Positions 37,681-48,178 of a stretch of DNA of 64,000 bases are shown here, piece by piece. Below the pieces are notes generated by a model. It was not told the origin of the DNA and did not search any database. It saw only the letters and a program-made list of their open reading frames with translations. The number at the start of each line of letters is the position of its first letter. Position 1 is the stretch's first letter. The translations under genes were made by a program, and so were the position numbers. Origin of the DNA: Kuschelorhynchus macadamiae (lineage: Eukaryota > Arthropoda > Insecta > Coleoptera > Curculionidae); assembly GCA_030620095.1 (NCBI GenBank), contig JAUTXW010005211.1, positions 1,218,299-1,282,298 on the forward strand, given 5' to 3'.

Positions 37681-39039
37681 TGTTTGAAATAAGATCCATG
37701 AATTATAATTTAAGGGTAGTAGTTAATTAATTATCTATAGAATGAGTTTCTAACAAAAAATAAAGTGGTTCCAAAAATTTGACGACAATATGAAAAAACA
37801 AAATAGAAATGTGTTTTTTCATATTGTCATATTCCACTTGAAAATGTTAAGATAGTTTTCCTGCCTCCAAACACGTTGTCAGGCTTTGGATCAAGAAATA
37901 ATCCAGAATTTCAAAATATAAATGAGTGTTATTTTGAGCAATCAAAATTTTTAATTGTGTGAGAGTCTCAAAAAGAAAAACTCGTCAGATTGATTTACAC
38001 TAACCTTATTATTTCACTAATATTTACCTGGCATGTAAAATATGAGCACAAGGCAAAGCCTCCAAAGAATCCGCTTCCAAACCGTAAGGAGAACCACAAC
38101 CAGCACAATTTAGGTCCAAATCATGCTGAAGTCTCATCGCTACTCTTTCGTGATGTAATTTGTTGTTTTCGTCTCCTAATGATTGATATATGCGGGAAAG
38201 GCGTAGTCGAACAGCTCGTACCAGTAACTAAAATAGATAACAGAAATCATTCCCCTATAATGGAAACTTTTTCTAGGATTGACCAGGATCGAACAGAACT
38301 AACATATCTAAGTAAAACGATAATTCAAATATTACTGGAAAAAAACAAACTATTTTGCTTCAGCCGTGGAAAGAATAGCAGATTTCTCTGTTTATTAACT
38401 GAAAAATCTTAATTTCACCATCCTGCAACTTTCATAAAGATTTGATGCAATATTGACGTATTCTGAGAGCAGCTTAATTTTCCATAATAATCATTAATTC
38501 TTAATTATTTTTAATGACTTTTGCATTAATGCCTTGCATTATATTTTCCTACTAAAATATGAATAAAGAGAAAAGGAGCATGGAAAACTTAACTAGTGTT
38601 AATTTAATAAGTTGCATATATTAATTCACAAGAAATTATATTTTAAATAATTTTTATAGTTACGCTAAAACATCTTATTAAACGTTTCAATTTCATTCAT
38701 CAGTTCTGGTCCTTTTATATTAAAAAATACCTTTATTTTAGATAAATATTGCTAAAAAAAGCAAACTATTTAGGAGAGCATAACATTAACTGTTAAAAAA
38801 AACCTGAGAATCGAGCTTTTATTATTAGGTGTTGCCCGAACAGTCAATGTAGTTGGCTGTATGTACATCGCCAGAAGTTTCCAATATTGGTTCGTTTTGT
38901 CATTCATAATAGTTTTTATAAAGGCAAAATGCATCTTTAAAATATTTTTCTGCATTTGAAATATTTTTCGGTTTATAAAATACACTTAAGTAAATGCACT
39001 AGAACAACAGACTATAAAAAAATATGTACATTTCCTTTA
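37681..39039. other. Probable intronic sequence, no element recognised
   Basis: The plus-strand open frame 37990-38412 shows no recognisable motif. The rest is AT-rich. Confidence 0.4.
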
Positions 39040-39760
39040 CCCGGAACTTCCCTCGTTATGAATCTTTCCTTTTAATAGTAATAGTGAAGTGTGACCTATT
39101 TTAGTTTGGTACATAGTCATTTAGTAACACTTGTACTGTTTTTTCAAATATTAAATTTTTATTGGTCGCCATTTTGTTCCATCCTATTGGATTCCTACCA
39201 GTATTTTACCAGTTTCTGTCTACGCCGCACTTAATTTTCGCACATACTTTAAAATAAATTGAATTAATAGTTTGCTGCCTTGGATTCATACGAAAATATT
39301 ATCAGTTTATTCCTATGCAACACTTGATTTTGTGAAATTGGATAATTAGTTTTTTACTAATATTTTTTTAACCTTTCACTAGGCTGCCATCTTGTTCCGG
39401 CATATTGGATTTTTACCAAAATGTTGCCAGGTCATCCTCACATGACCCTTAATTTTTGACCAATATTTTAAGTCAATCTGGTAAGTAGTTTTTAAGCTGA
39501 CGTGAACTGACAGACATACAGACTGACGGAATTGATAAATAATATTTTTTAGAACCTAGGGACTCTAAAACGTGAAGATATGTGGAACCTGATAGGTTGA
39601 TTTTTTTCACGATTACAAACAATTTATTTAGCAGCCAGTTTGTTCCGCAATCTTGAATCTGTACTACAGTTTTAATAGTTCATCTATATATCAGAATTAG
39701 TTATGGCACAAAATTTGAAATTAATCCATTAAGTAGTTTTTTCAGGCTAACGTACGGAAT
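39040..39760. repeat. Long-period repeat family A, second locus (left part)
   Basis: The blocks CGCCATTTTGTTCC, TTACCAGTTTCTGTC, TTTTTGACCAATATTTTAAG, CAGACTGACGGAATTGATAA and TTTTTTTCACGATTACAAAC appear in the same order as at 17.2-18.7 kb. The array is interrupted at 39760 by the MULE-like element and resumes at 42463. Confidence 0.75.
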
Positions 39761-39898
39761 GTGCCGAAATCCATATCGGAATGTTGAAAAGTGCTGAAAC
39801 GGAGGTCGGAATGTTATAACATCTATGGCATTTATTTTACTTGTTTTTGTGAAGTTAGATTCGTTTATTTTGTTTTAAGGTGTCACGTCTAATTAAAT

Positions 39899-40060
39899 AT
39901 GGACAAACTAATAAAGATTTCAGACAACCTGTATAGAGGAAACTTAAAAAATGAAAAAGAGGTTGAACAGTGGTTAAGTGAATATGCTAAGGAGTCTTAC
40001 ACGTGTCCTGGAGATATAAGTAAGGTCTTAAAAATTCTTCTCGATTTATATATAGGTAGG
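39899..40060 (+). pseudogene. N-terminal exon of the MULE-like transposase
   Basis: An ATG-initiated 53-codon frame just inside the left inverted repeat, encoding a polar, acidic-basic peptide (MDKLIKISDNLYRGNLKNEK... SYTCPGDISKVLKILLDLY). It ends in a stop immediately after a GGTAGGTAAGTT string that could be a splice donor. Assignment to the transposase is by position only. Confidence 0.4.
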
Positions 40061-40629
40061 TAAGTTAAACTTTTCACTGGATATTTTTGGATATGCCTAT
40101 TTGCAGGAATACCTGCGAATAAAACTAAAATTATTATTCGCAGAAATGTCTATATATATATATATATATATATGTATTGAAATATATGTAACTCAAAAGA
40201 CAATACCATATTATGGTGCCATTGAGGTGATTTGATCGCATAATTTTTGGCTTTGGACTTCACTAGACTCATATGGAGGCCAAGCAAATAATCGCGTTTA
40301 ACTGTGGTTACTCAGTTGTAATAGCGCTTAACTTACATGCGTAGCTAGCTCTAGGTTCGCAAGTTCGTGTTCCACCAACGATATTTTTTTAAACTTTATA
40401 TTTAACTGTTTTGCAATTTAAAAACCCAAAGAAATTACCTATTTAAAAAAAAAGTAAATCATAAATTTTACAGGCTAACGGTGTTGCCGCTACTCTGTCC
40501 AGAATCGATTGCATTTATACTACGACTGATTAACATGAACTTGGGCTAAAATTTATTTAAAGTAAGTAGCTAGATAGATCATAATACACTAATGTATATT
40601 GTATCCACCTTTCAGATAAATCTTTGTTT

Positions 40630-40770
40630 GTCATCACAGTGGCCATAAGAGAGTTATGATAGAAGAAAACAAAAAAGGTACAACACAAAATGCGGAATGT
40701 CAAGCAAAGCTGACTATAACAATAAAGTTGTCAACAAAGGATACAAAGAAAAAAGATCCTTATGTAAAGG
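40630..40770 (+). pseudogene. MULE-like transposase zinc-binding segment
   Basis: Reads CHHSGHKRVMIEENKKGTTQ, then AECQAKLTITIKLSTKDTKKKDP. A Cys/His start followed by a conserved C and an alternating beta-strand segment ending in a TxxDxxxK-type block is the usual start of insect MULE-type transposases (FAR1/GCM-like DNA-binding region). The frame is cut off at about 40770 by the inserted foldback. Confidence 0.55.
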
Positions 40771-40778
40771 TAATCAAA

Positions 40779-41474
40779 TACATGTATGTGGTGCCTAAAA
40801 TAGGATGCCTTATCCCTTTATGTGGAAAATCAAAAAAAGATGGAGCAAAAATTTAAAAACAAATATTTCTTTGTATTTTTTGCAAGTTTTATTTTATTTT
40901 ATTTTGTTTTTGTTTTTACAGGGTGTTGCGTTTTTCCTGGGCTAATATAAACTTTTCTATTTCAAACAGAACATGCTATATATTATTACAGATTATGATA
41001 GTGCGCATAAAGACGGGTTTATATATGATAGTATGGGGCTGCAATGCAACGTTTCGGATTTATTGATAATTTTTCTTCAATTTTCTATCTATTTTCAAAT
41101 TCCGTAAGTTTAAACATTCCTAAATTTTACTAGCGTCAAAAAAAAATTTACAGTGTTATACCAAAGATTTAGAACTTCAAAAAGTTACAGTGCTGTCATG
41201 CTTCGCGTATCGTAATTTTTTTAGATACATTTAAATGCAACCCCCTGTATATTATATTAAATTTAAATTGAGCATTGAACTACGATAGGGCGTCCTATTT
41301 AAATTAAGAAAGTTGATATTAGCCCAGGAAAAATATAACACACTGTATAAACAAAACAAACTATAATAGAACTTCAAAAGAAACAAAGAAATAGTTGTCT
41401 TTAAATTTTTCCTCTATATTTCATGGTTCTCCAGATAAGGGGCTAAGGGCATCTTATTTTAGACACACTGTACA
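40779..41474. mobile_element. Non-autonomous mariner-type foldback (~700 bp)
   Basis: Left arm: GGTGCCTAAAATAGGATGCC, TTATCCCTTTATGTGG, TTTTTCCTGGGCTAATATAA. Right arm in complement: GTGTGTCTAAAATAAGATGCC, TTATCTGG, TTTTTCCTGGGCTAATATCA, ending CACACTGTA. The termini resemble those of the element at 26.02-30.03 kb, so that family could have moved it. No coding capacity. Confidence 0.75.
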
Positions 41475-41849
41475 GGATGTCTGGTTATAAATTAATCACC
41501 CCTAAAACTTTTTTATAACTTCGAGAAAAAAGTTTTTAAAACAAAAGATTTGTAATAAAAAAGAATTCTTTTTGAAACACTTGTTTGTATAATATGCAGA
41601 GTGTTTCGTGTTTTGCAAGCTGCATGGCGTTGGTTATTTGAGAAAAAAATACAACATATACGCAAATAATTGTCGAACGCCTTAAAATGCGTTTAGATAC
41701 ATGTTAGTTGCAGAGAAAATCCAGAGAGCAACTGATTTTTTTCTATTGCACCAGGAATATATCCCACAAATATTTGTCAAACAAACACTACAACTGAGTT
41801 GGCCAAAGGTGAAATTAATGTTGAGTCAAAAATTGAAGTAGTTAAAAAA

Positions 41850-42330
41850 AATTCTGTTACGTTGATGGAAATGTTGGAGTTTGTACTTGTGTCAGTGGAA
41901 AACTTGGTCGAGTTTGCAAACAGCAGGCAGCTGTATACTTTTATTTCCATGAAACAGTAGTAAATGCTCCTCCAGTTACTACTGTAGAATCACGAAACTC
42001 AATGGCGAAATTAGCCTTTGGGGAAAAAGTTCAACACATTTCATTTTATACGCCATTAGTGACTTTAGACACTCACAATACCAAAAGCGAAAATATTGAA
42101 ATATCCTCCCATGTAAATTTAAATCAAGATACCTTCAATTAAAATAAAATAGAGTACAGCCTACTACAGTAAGTCCACGTAAAATAGGAACTACTAGAGG
42201 TTGCAAAAGGCTTCCAAGCGGTAGGCCACCAAAAGGAGAGTCAATGCCAAAAAAACGAAAACGCAATTTGGCAGCAAATGTAGAAAAAAATCAGCCTAAT
42301 GCCAAATCTCATGGATCATCCCATTAACAA
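41850..42330 (+). pseudogene. MULE-like transposase C-terminus with SWIM finger
   Basis: A segment reading VDGNVGVCTCVSGKLGRVC, then KQQAAVYFYF, fits the SWIM zinc finger (CxC... CxH), though the final His is Gln here. It is followed by a tail and, after a frame change, a basic stretch (RGCKRLPSGRPPKG, then PKKRKR) likely to act in DNA binding or nuclear import. A stop lies at about 42329. The DDE catalytic domain that should precede it is absent. Confidence 0.55.
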
Positions 42331-42462
42331 AAGCTTGAGTTTACTTGTTGTTAGCTTTTAATTTTTTTATGTATAAAAACAAATATTTTTGATATTTTAT
42401 TATTATCAACATTCTGACCTGCGTTTCAGCATTATTCAACATTCCGATATGGATTTCGGCAC

Positions 42463-42670
42463 TCTGCATATAAATTAGCTAAATATTTCGACCAAATTTT
42501 TCCGGGTGCGAATCCTATGCCGGAATTTAAGATGCAATCGGGTAAGTAGTTTTTTAACTATGCCGCGAAATGAGAAAACATGTTTTTCGGCATCTAAGGA
42601 CCTTGAAACATGAAGGTCTGAAAAAAACTCGAAAGGAGATTTTTTCAGGATTGCAATACTTCTGCGAGAG
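42463..42670. repeat. Repeat family A, continuation right of the MULE-like element
   Basis: AAGATGCAATCGGGTAAGTA, TTTTTTAACTATGCCGCG and TTTTTCGGCATCTAAGGA continue the order left off at 39760. The end block GAAAGGAGATTTTTTCAGGA follows. Confidence 0.75.
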
Positions 42671-43167
42671 GAAATATTTTTAATATAAATTAATTAATAC
42701 TTTACATTGGTTCAAAAAATAATTATTGAGGAAAATTAAACATCCGGCCTTTGAAATACGTCAGTTAGGTGATATTTCATTATGTAATATGACTATTACT
42801 TAATAAATAATACAAAGAGTAGTATGTATACATATATAGATATGGAAAAAAATTATTACACAAAAATAAATATGAATATTGGTATGATATAAAATTTAAT
42901 TTTGAAAAATCTCCCTCGCCTGCGTTTTTCAATATTATATAAATGTTTTCTTATACATTTACAATATGTGCATGTCTGACACTTTTAAAGCTAAAATTTT
43001 TTTTCGTGAAAAACTCATTATTTTCAAACAATCAACTCAATATCTCATACTAGATTAAAAATCGAAACCGAATTGTGTTTTTAAGTTTAAGTAACATTTT
43101 ATTTTTAAATTGACATCATATAAAAATATTTACATAATCGACTATGATATTTAGATTAAATACATAC
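42671..43167. other. Intronic, AT-rich
   Basis: Nothing recognised. It lies 3' of the last TPR exon found. Confidence 0.5.
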
Positions 43168-43359
43168 TTTAGCACCAATGGAACCAGCCACTTCAAGTAG
43201 CCTGCTGTTAAACTCTAGAGGTCGGCAATTACAAATTTTGTGTTGTAAGCGTAAAGCTTCCAGACATCTGGCAGCACCATCCATGGATTCCATTTGTATC
43301 ACTCTATCGCCCATCGCAGCTGCAGAACCCATTGCAGCTTCGTATTGGCGGAAGGCTTT
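43168..43359 (-). CDS. Rapsyn-like gene, TPR exon F (64 codons)
   Basis: An acceptor (ATCATTATTAG) and donor (AAA-GTATGT) bound an in-phase exon of 192 bases. It encodes KAFRQYEAAMGSAAAMGDRV, then IQMESMDGAARCLEALRLQH, a TPR pair whose order matches the last tetratricopeptide repeats of rapsyn (AFxxYxxAM... GxRLGQVQAL in vertebrates). Both ends are in phase 0. Rapsyn is a peripheral membrane scaffold that clusters nicotinic acetylcholine receptors at the postsynaptic membrane; insects have a homologue of less certain role. Protein homology is inferred from remembered family pattern. Confidence 0.85.
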
Positions 43360-44397
43360 CTAATAATGATGCATGCAAAAATAGAAGTTTCAGATTTTTC
43401 TTACGCGAATATTCACAATTCACAATATACCAATATATATAACTAACCTTGCAAATGAAAATATTAATTTTAAGAAAACCATTGTCATTTAGAAGAGGAA
43501 AATATATTAGATAGACAGTCCAAGGACCAACAAGAATAAAATGTCTGTGTTTTAATTATATTTTGTATGGATTTATTGAATTGTAGAAATACTAAGTTAA
43601 TTCACTTTAAGTTTTTAATATTTACCAAAGTAGATATCGGATATGTTGCTAATTTTTCGGGCTTTTAACTGTACTCTTACGTTTTTGATCCATCTATAAA
43701 ATCATGTCTTTAACGAATCCTATGAAAAATGCGTGTTATATAGTAATAATTTTTTAAAAAGAATTGAAGATCGGCAGTTTATATTAAAATACAATTTTAA
43801 ATGTTAATTGGATTCATCAAAAAAATACAGTCATGTATTATTTTTGTCTGTGGGGAGAAGTTTTCTAGTGAACACTATATATTAAAAGTATCCCATTTTT
43901 TAGTTGAATAATTTTAATTTCTACAGACAGTTTTATTAAGTCTTGTTTTTACGATTATAGCACTGAAACTGTCACTGTATAGGTAACCTGATATCTGTTG
44001 CAGTATCGCAACAGCGCTCTCACCCTAACTCGTGTGACTAGATAGTTAAGAATGCTCTCTTGCTCACTATCATCTTGATTATGAAAGTAATAGTCTGATA
44101 GAGATAGTGCGCTCTTATCATTTTTGGTACGTTTTGAGTTCTGCTTCTTATTTTCTCATTACAATTGATCCATTAAATTGGGGAAATGGTTTGACTCATT
44201 GAAGTTTTTGAAAGAGAATTAAAGATTTCCAGGTTTGGAATTTAATTTCAACAACGATAACAACTTCCCATGCAAATAATCTTGATATTTTGGCTAGGCT
44301 GCGCATCGTCAAAATACAATCAAAAGTATTCAAAAGCATATGCATGAAAGTTTGTAAAGATCGGTTATTATTTATTTTCAATAAAATAAATACTTAC
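43360..44397. other. Intron between exons E and F
   Basis: About 1 kb, AT-rich. It holds short pyrimidine-rich stretches but no element recognised. Confidence 0.7.
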
Positions 44398-44496
44398 ATT
44401 AATATCAGACTTTTTTCTATAAATATCACCCATTATTCTAATACTTTTGGCATAGGTTGCTTGATCACCTGAAACTAACGCTAGTCTTGTAGCTTC
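44398..44496 (-). CDS. Rapsyn-like gene, TPR exon E (33 codons)
   Basis: Acceptor GCATTTTTAG and donor AAT-GTAAGT. Encodes EATRLALVSGDQATYAKSIR, then IMGDIYRKKSDIN, matching the rapsyn TPR that reads ESMKIALxxGDRPLQA... DIHRSRGDL in vertebrates. Phase 0 at both ends. Joined to exon F the frame continues through the helix turn without a gap. Confidence 0.85.
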
Positions 44497-44622
44497 CTAA
44501 AAATGCACAAAAAGTAATTGATAAGCACTAACTCTCTCTATAAACAAGTAAATATTCATAAGAAAATAAAGTTTATAATACAGTCCACCCTAAACTATAA
44601 ATATTGTCTTTAAAACACTTAC

Positions 44623-44695
44623 GGAGCAGTAATCGTGAGCATCTCCTAGTTCGCCCTGTTTTCGTAATGCTGAAGCCATTTGAAGAAGGGCAGCT
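44623..44695 (-). CDS. Rapsyn-like gene, TPR exon D (24 codons)
   Basis: Acceptor ATCTTTTAG and donor TCC-GTAAGT. The first base completes the split Arg codon from exon C. Then AALLQMASALRKQGELGDAH is a TPR helix pair (rapsyn [20 protein letters not shown] region). Ends in phase 0 before exon E. At 73 bases it is too short to stand out without its neighbours. Confidence 0.85.
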
Positions 44696-44696
44696 C

Positions 44697-46304
44697 TAAA
44701 AGATATGTATTTGTATAAAATTAATGTTCGGTTTTTAACTATTTTTATTTTATTTATGAGACGAGAAATTTGAGACGCCATTCCTGAATTTGCTTTTAGA
44801 ATGGTAATTTTATTATTTTTTTTAGTTTCATGTGCAAGCAATTAAAAAACTGGAATATGATATGTATTTCTCTGATTATAATATTTGAATAGAAAGCTAC
44901 TGACTGTAAATTGGACAAATTTTGTACACTGAGCGTTGAAATGTCCAGAGTGAAGCTTAAAAATTGACCTATGAAGTCAAGTTGAAATGAGTTAAGGATT
45001 TAAGACATTCTAAAATCAAGAAATGCAGTAGTAGTGTCAAAGGTTGTTCTTTTTGCTACAAAATGACAAAGAACGGCCAAAACTGGTCGAATGTTTCTAC
45101 AGTTTCTTATTTTTCCATCTTCGGTTTTGATAAAGTTGTTTAAATACGTTATTTATATTTGTTTTTCACTTGTGAATGTGGCGTTACCCATAGACTCGCC
45201 CAGTTACTTCCGATTGATGTAAAAATAGGTACTTATATTCCAATATGGATTTCAAGGGAAGCAACAGCTGAATTTCAAAAACTGGGTTAAAATTTTATAG
45301 AATTTGCCATTAGTTCGCCTAAAAGTTTCACTTTTAAATTTCTAATTTAGTTTAATTAAACCGCAGCACTCAAAGTAGAAACTTTATCTCTATCCTAAGA
45401 CCACCAAAAATTGTGCGGTGTATCTTTACCCGTTCAAAACGTCGAAAACATATAGATATCGATGAGAATGCAATTTCCAATTAAAAAAGTAATTCAAAAA
45501 CAGTTCATTAGTTTAAGCAAAGACAGATACTATTTTGAATAGACGATCCATCCAATGTATAATAAAATACCTCCAAAATAGAACCCAATTTTGTATTGTT
45601 TTCCGTAAAGTTGGGATCTATCGAGAAATTTCCACGTAGAACAACACCCAGGGCTGCCAGTCCGCGACGTACCGCAACCGATCGGCTGGTTATATTCGTT
45701 TATAGATAAACATATTTGTTCTTGGGATTAGACCGTGTCAAATTGGAATTATTGTCCGACGTTTCACCTTCGATTTCACGAGGCATCTTCAGGGATCTTT
45801 ACTGTACGAGACTTGAACACTGAATTCAGTTCATTCAATTAAGTGTTCAGGTCTCGTGGAGTAAACATCCCTGAAGATGCCTCGTGCAATCGAAGGCGAA
45901 ACGTCGGACAGTAACTCCAATTTGACACGGTCTAATCCCAAGAACCACGATTTCTTAATTGACCAAAGCCGCGTTCTTCCGTTCTATATTGTTATATTGT
46001 ATTTCTAAACAAGTAGACGCTTCTGGCAACACCCAACCACCTATTTTTGGATGCGTTCTAATTAAACTCCGACACGAGCAGTTGATATGGTTAATTTATC
46101 TGTACTCGATGAACTGTTTATTCAAATAATCGATCTTTGGTTTAATTGATATTAATTGTCAAGAAAGAAACATTTGAAATTAAAAAAAGTGCAAAATTAT
46201 ATCCTATTTAACGAAACAAAATTGTCTTCCGATATATTGACAAAGACGAAAGTTATATAGGTGTGTTAGTTTCAAACCAACATTCATGTCTATATTATGT
46301 TTAC
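44697..46304. other. Intron between exons C and D, with a foldback insertion
   Basis: About 1.6 kb. It contains the foldback at 45718-45945; the rest is AT-rich and unidentified. Confidence 0.75.
45718..45945. mobile_element. Foldback element with hammerhead-like cores, intronic
   Basis: Arms of about 104 bp (45718-45821 and 45842-45945) are inverted near-copies beginning GTTCTTGGGATTAGACCGTG. The loop is about 20 bases. Read outward, each arm has CTGAAGA, a hairpin formed by TGCCTCG and CGAAGGC (or CGAAGGT), then GAAACG, and 9 bases on a GTAA or ATAA. The layout is the same as in the foldback at 11.2 kb although the arm sequences differ. It is non-coding. Confidence 0.8.
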
Positions 46305-46432
46305 CTGTGATGTCTTGAATTCAGATCACCGAGTTGAAGAGATCGTGACAAGTCGTAAGCTTTAGAAGCATATTTGGCACTTTTATCAGCATCTTGAAGT
46401 CTACTAAATAGTTCTGATAACCCCACATATAC
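46305..46432 (-). CDS. Rapsyn-like gene, TPR exon C (42 codons plus split codon)
   Basis: Acceptor TTTTTTCAAG and donor CAG-GTAAAC. Encodes VYVGLSELFSRLQDADKSAK, then YASKAYDLSRSLQLGD, ending with two bases of an Arg codon finished by exon D. It matches the rapsyn TPR that reads CCSLGSFYAQVKDYEKAL in vertebrates. Phase 0 at the 5' end. Confidence 0.85.
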
Positions 46433-46515
46433 CTTGAAAAAATTCAGTTGTTAATAAAAATAAATTATTGTTGTTGCAACTGCCCAAGATTCCTAAAACA
46501 TATAAATAATGGTAC

Positions 46516-46699
46516 CTGAAGTTCTAAAGCTGGATCATGTACAGCCTGAGCAATCCTATGAGCATGTTGAAAACTATCTAATGCCTTGTTAAAGCCGGCC
46601 AGTTCGAGATAGACAGAACCCACTGTCAGATGAACATGGCCAGCGGTCGTACAAAGTTCACATTCATTATATAGGGAATGTCTTGCATAAGCCAAAGCC
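46516..46699 (-). CDS. Rapsyn-like gene, TPR exon B (61 codons)
   Basis: Acceptor CTCTTTTTTAG and donor CAG-GTACC. The first base completes the Arg split at the end of exon A. Then ALAYARHSLYNECELCTTAG, then VHLTVGSVYLELAGFNKALD and SFQHAHRIAQAVHDPALELQ. The pattern VxLxxGxxxLxLxxFxKALxSFxxAxRxAxxxxDxxLE is diagnostic of rapsyn's central TPRs. Phase 0 at the 3' end. Confidence 0.9.
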
Positions 46700-46848
46700 C
46701 TAAAAAAGAGATAAATTTTTACAATTTCAGATGTAATCTCGATGTTTTTCAATAAATTGAGTTAACTGGGCAGATTAAAAAAATTATTTTAGAGTTTTGA
46801 GTTGTTATGGCTCGCTGTCATATACAAAATTTATTTCAGAAATCATGG

Positions 46849-46951
46849 ATCTTGGGATTACACCATACCAAATTAAAATTACTAACCGACGTTTGACCTT
46901 CTATTGCACTAAGCATCTTCAGGGAATCTTTACTCTATGAGATCTAAATAC
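46849..46951. mobile_element. Half-copy (one arm) of the foldback family
   Basis: ATCTTGGGATTACACCATAC, ACCGACGTTTGACCTTC and AAGCATCTTCAGGGAATCTT align with one arm of 45718-45945 at about 80 percent by eye. The second arm is absent. The hammerhead-like GAAA is CAAA here. Confidence 0.75.
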
Positions 46952-47403
46952 TAAATGGGCTCAGAGATTCAGACAGATTTTTACACCCGACTTGTGCTCA
47001 CCGAACGGTGGCATCGTGTTAAGATTGGTTTCCACGTGTGATATAAAGTGTAATTCGTATTTCCATTGACATTTTTTAGACGTTAGAGAACTTTAATAGA
47101 TTATCTAGTTTTTTATTTATAAAATCCTGGATCCGACGCTACAACCTTGGTTTCTTTCACTTTTATGATATATCCAGGGGTATGCTCGTGTTGAGTTACA
47201 GTAAATTAAACAATTTTTTTTTCTTTTTAAGGCATCGTTCATGTTCTCTAAGTCTAGTGGATATTGACCGTCCTATTTATCCCAAATGAGCGAATATAAA
47301 TGCGATCAAACTTTTTGTAGCTGTAGACGTTTCTGCTTTATTAATTGATTTTTTCCCATCAAAGACAAAAATCAATCACGGATGATCAAGCAAACTTAGT
47401 AAT

Positions 47404-47800
47404 TTGTCTCTTGACGTTAATTCTTTCAGAGCTTTTCGGTTGATTATATCAGGGCAGTGTTATCTAAATTACCACATTGACAGACTAGATACAGGTGGTA
47501 ATCAACCAATAATTTCCAATTACATAGGCCCGGTATGGGTTCTATATCAGTTGGGCAGTTTGAGAAGCCTATTAGACTCAGAGCGGCTGACAGGGCCTGA
47601 TAAAGGCCCTAGACTGTGTAAGTCCTACTTGTTCATTCTGTTCTGCACGGAATGGTTTGATAGTGCAAATTCCTACTCCTGCTCCTGCCAGTTGATGGAA
47701 CGATTTCAAAAGCAGAGTGAATGCCTTCCCGAACCAGCTGAAACGTTCCTTCGTTGCCCTCACTCAGACGAGATGAACTCTATTAAACCTTGAAAACCCT
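47404..47800. other. GC-richer unidentified block in intron A/B
   Basis: Open on the plus strand for 129 codons and partly on the minus strand, with composition unlike the flanking intron. No conserved motif is recognised. Probably an old repeat insertion. Confidence 0.35.
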
Positions 47801-48055
47801 TTTACAGCTTTTCTACATTCGAACGTAATCGACGAATTTGCCTGTTGGAAACATACGCAGTGTTAGAATTCTTAAGAATTCTTGATAGGTTTACAATAGC
47901 TTCTCTCGGAGAATCCCGAAGAATCAAAAATAAGGTATTTTGCCTATAAAATTTACATTTACAGCCATAATGATTGAAATATTTTTTTTATAATTTGCAA
48001 AAATCGAAATTAATTTTTTCCAGTATATTATAGACATTAGCAGTTATTTACGAAC

Positions 48056-48178
48056 CTTTCTAAACCTCCTAATCGTTGATGAGCCCTGGCTAGATTTAAA
48101 TATGACTCTGCTCTCATATTAGGACTGTCCAGCTCCTCTGATATGAACAATTGACGATGAGCATACTCCAGGGCGTCT
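48056..48178 (-). CDS. Rapsyn-like gene, TPR exon A (most 5' exon found)
   Basis: Acceptor TGTATTTTAG and donor AAG-GTTCG. Encodes DALEYAHRQLFISEELDSPN, then MRAESYLNLARAHQRLGGLE, matching the rapsyn segment EMLKFAVxQIxxARELxDAD... ESYLNLARSxEKL. It begins with the last base of a codon, so at least one upstream exon, with the myristoylated N-terminus and first TPR in other rapsyns, must exist. None was seen up to about 50.4 kb. Confidence 0.9.

Larger units (their letters stand above)
39761..42462 (+). mobile_element. MULE-like DNA transposon remnant with ~56-bp inverted repeats
   Basis: Terminal repeats match in inverted orientation: left GTGCCGAAATCCATATCGGA... GTGCTGAAACGGAGGTCGGA (39761-39816), right reading in complement GTGCCGAAATCCATATCGGA... 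ATGCTGAAACGCAGGTCAGA (42407-42462). Inside are three coding remnants: an N-terminal exon (39900-40065), a zinc-binding start (40630-40770) and a SWIM-finger tail (41850-42330). The catalytic middle is gone, and a mariner-type foldback sits in its place at 40779-41474. The whole element is inserted in repeat family A, which continues on both sides. Confidence 0.75.
46700..48055. other. Intron between exons A and B, with insertions
   Basis: About 1.35 kb. It contains a half-copy of the intronic foldback (46849-46951) and a GC-richer unidentified block (47404-47800). Confidence 0.75.

Noticed and set aside
37990..38412. 140-codon plus-strand frame as a gene
   Set aside because: No motif, splice or promoter support; typical of chance frames in this region.
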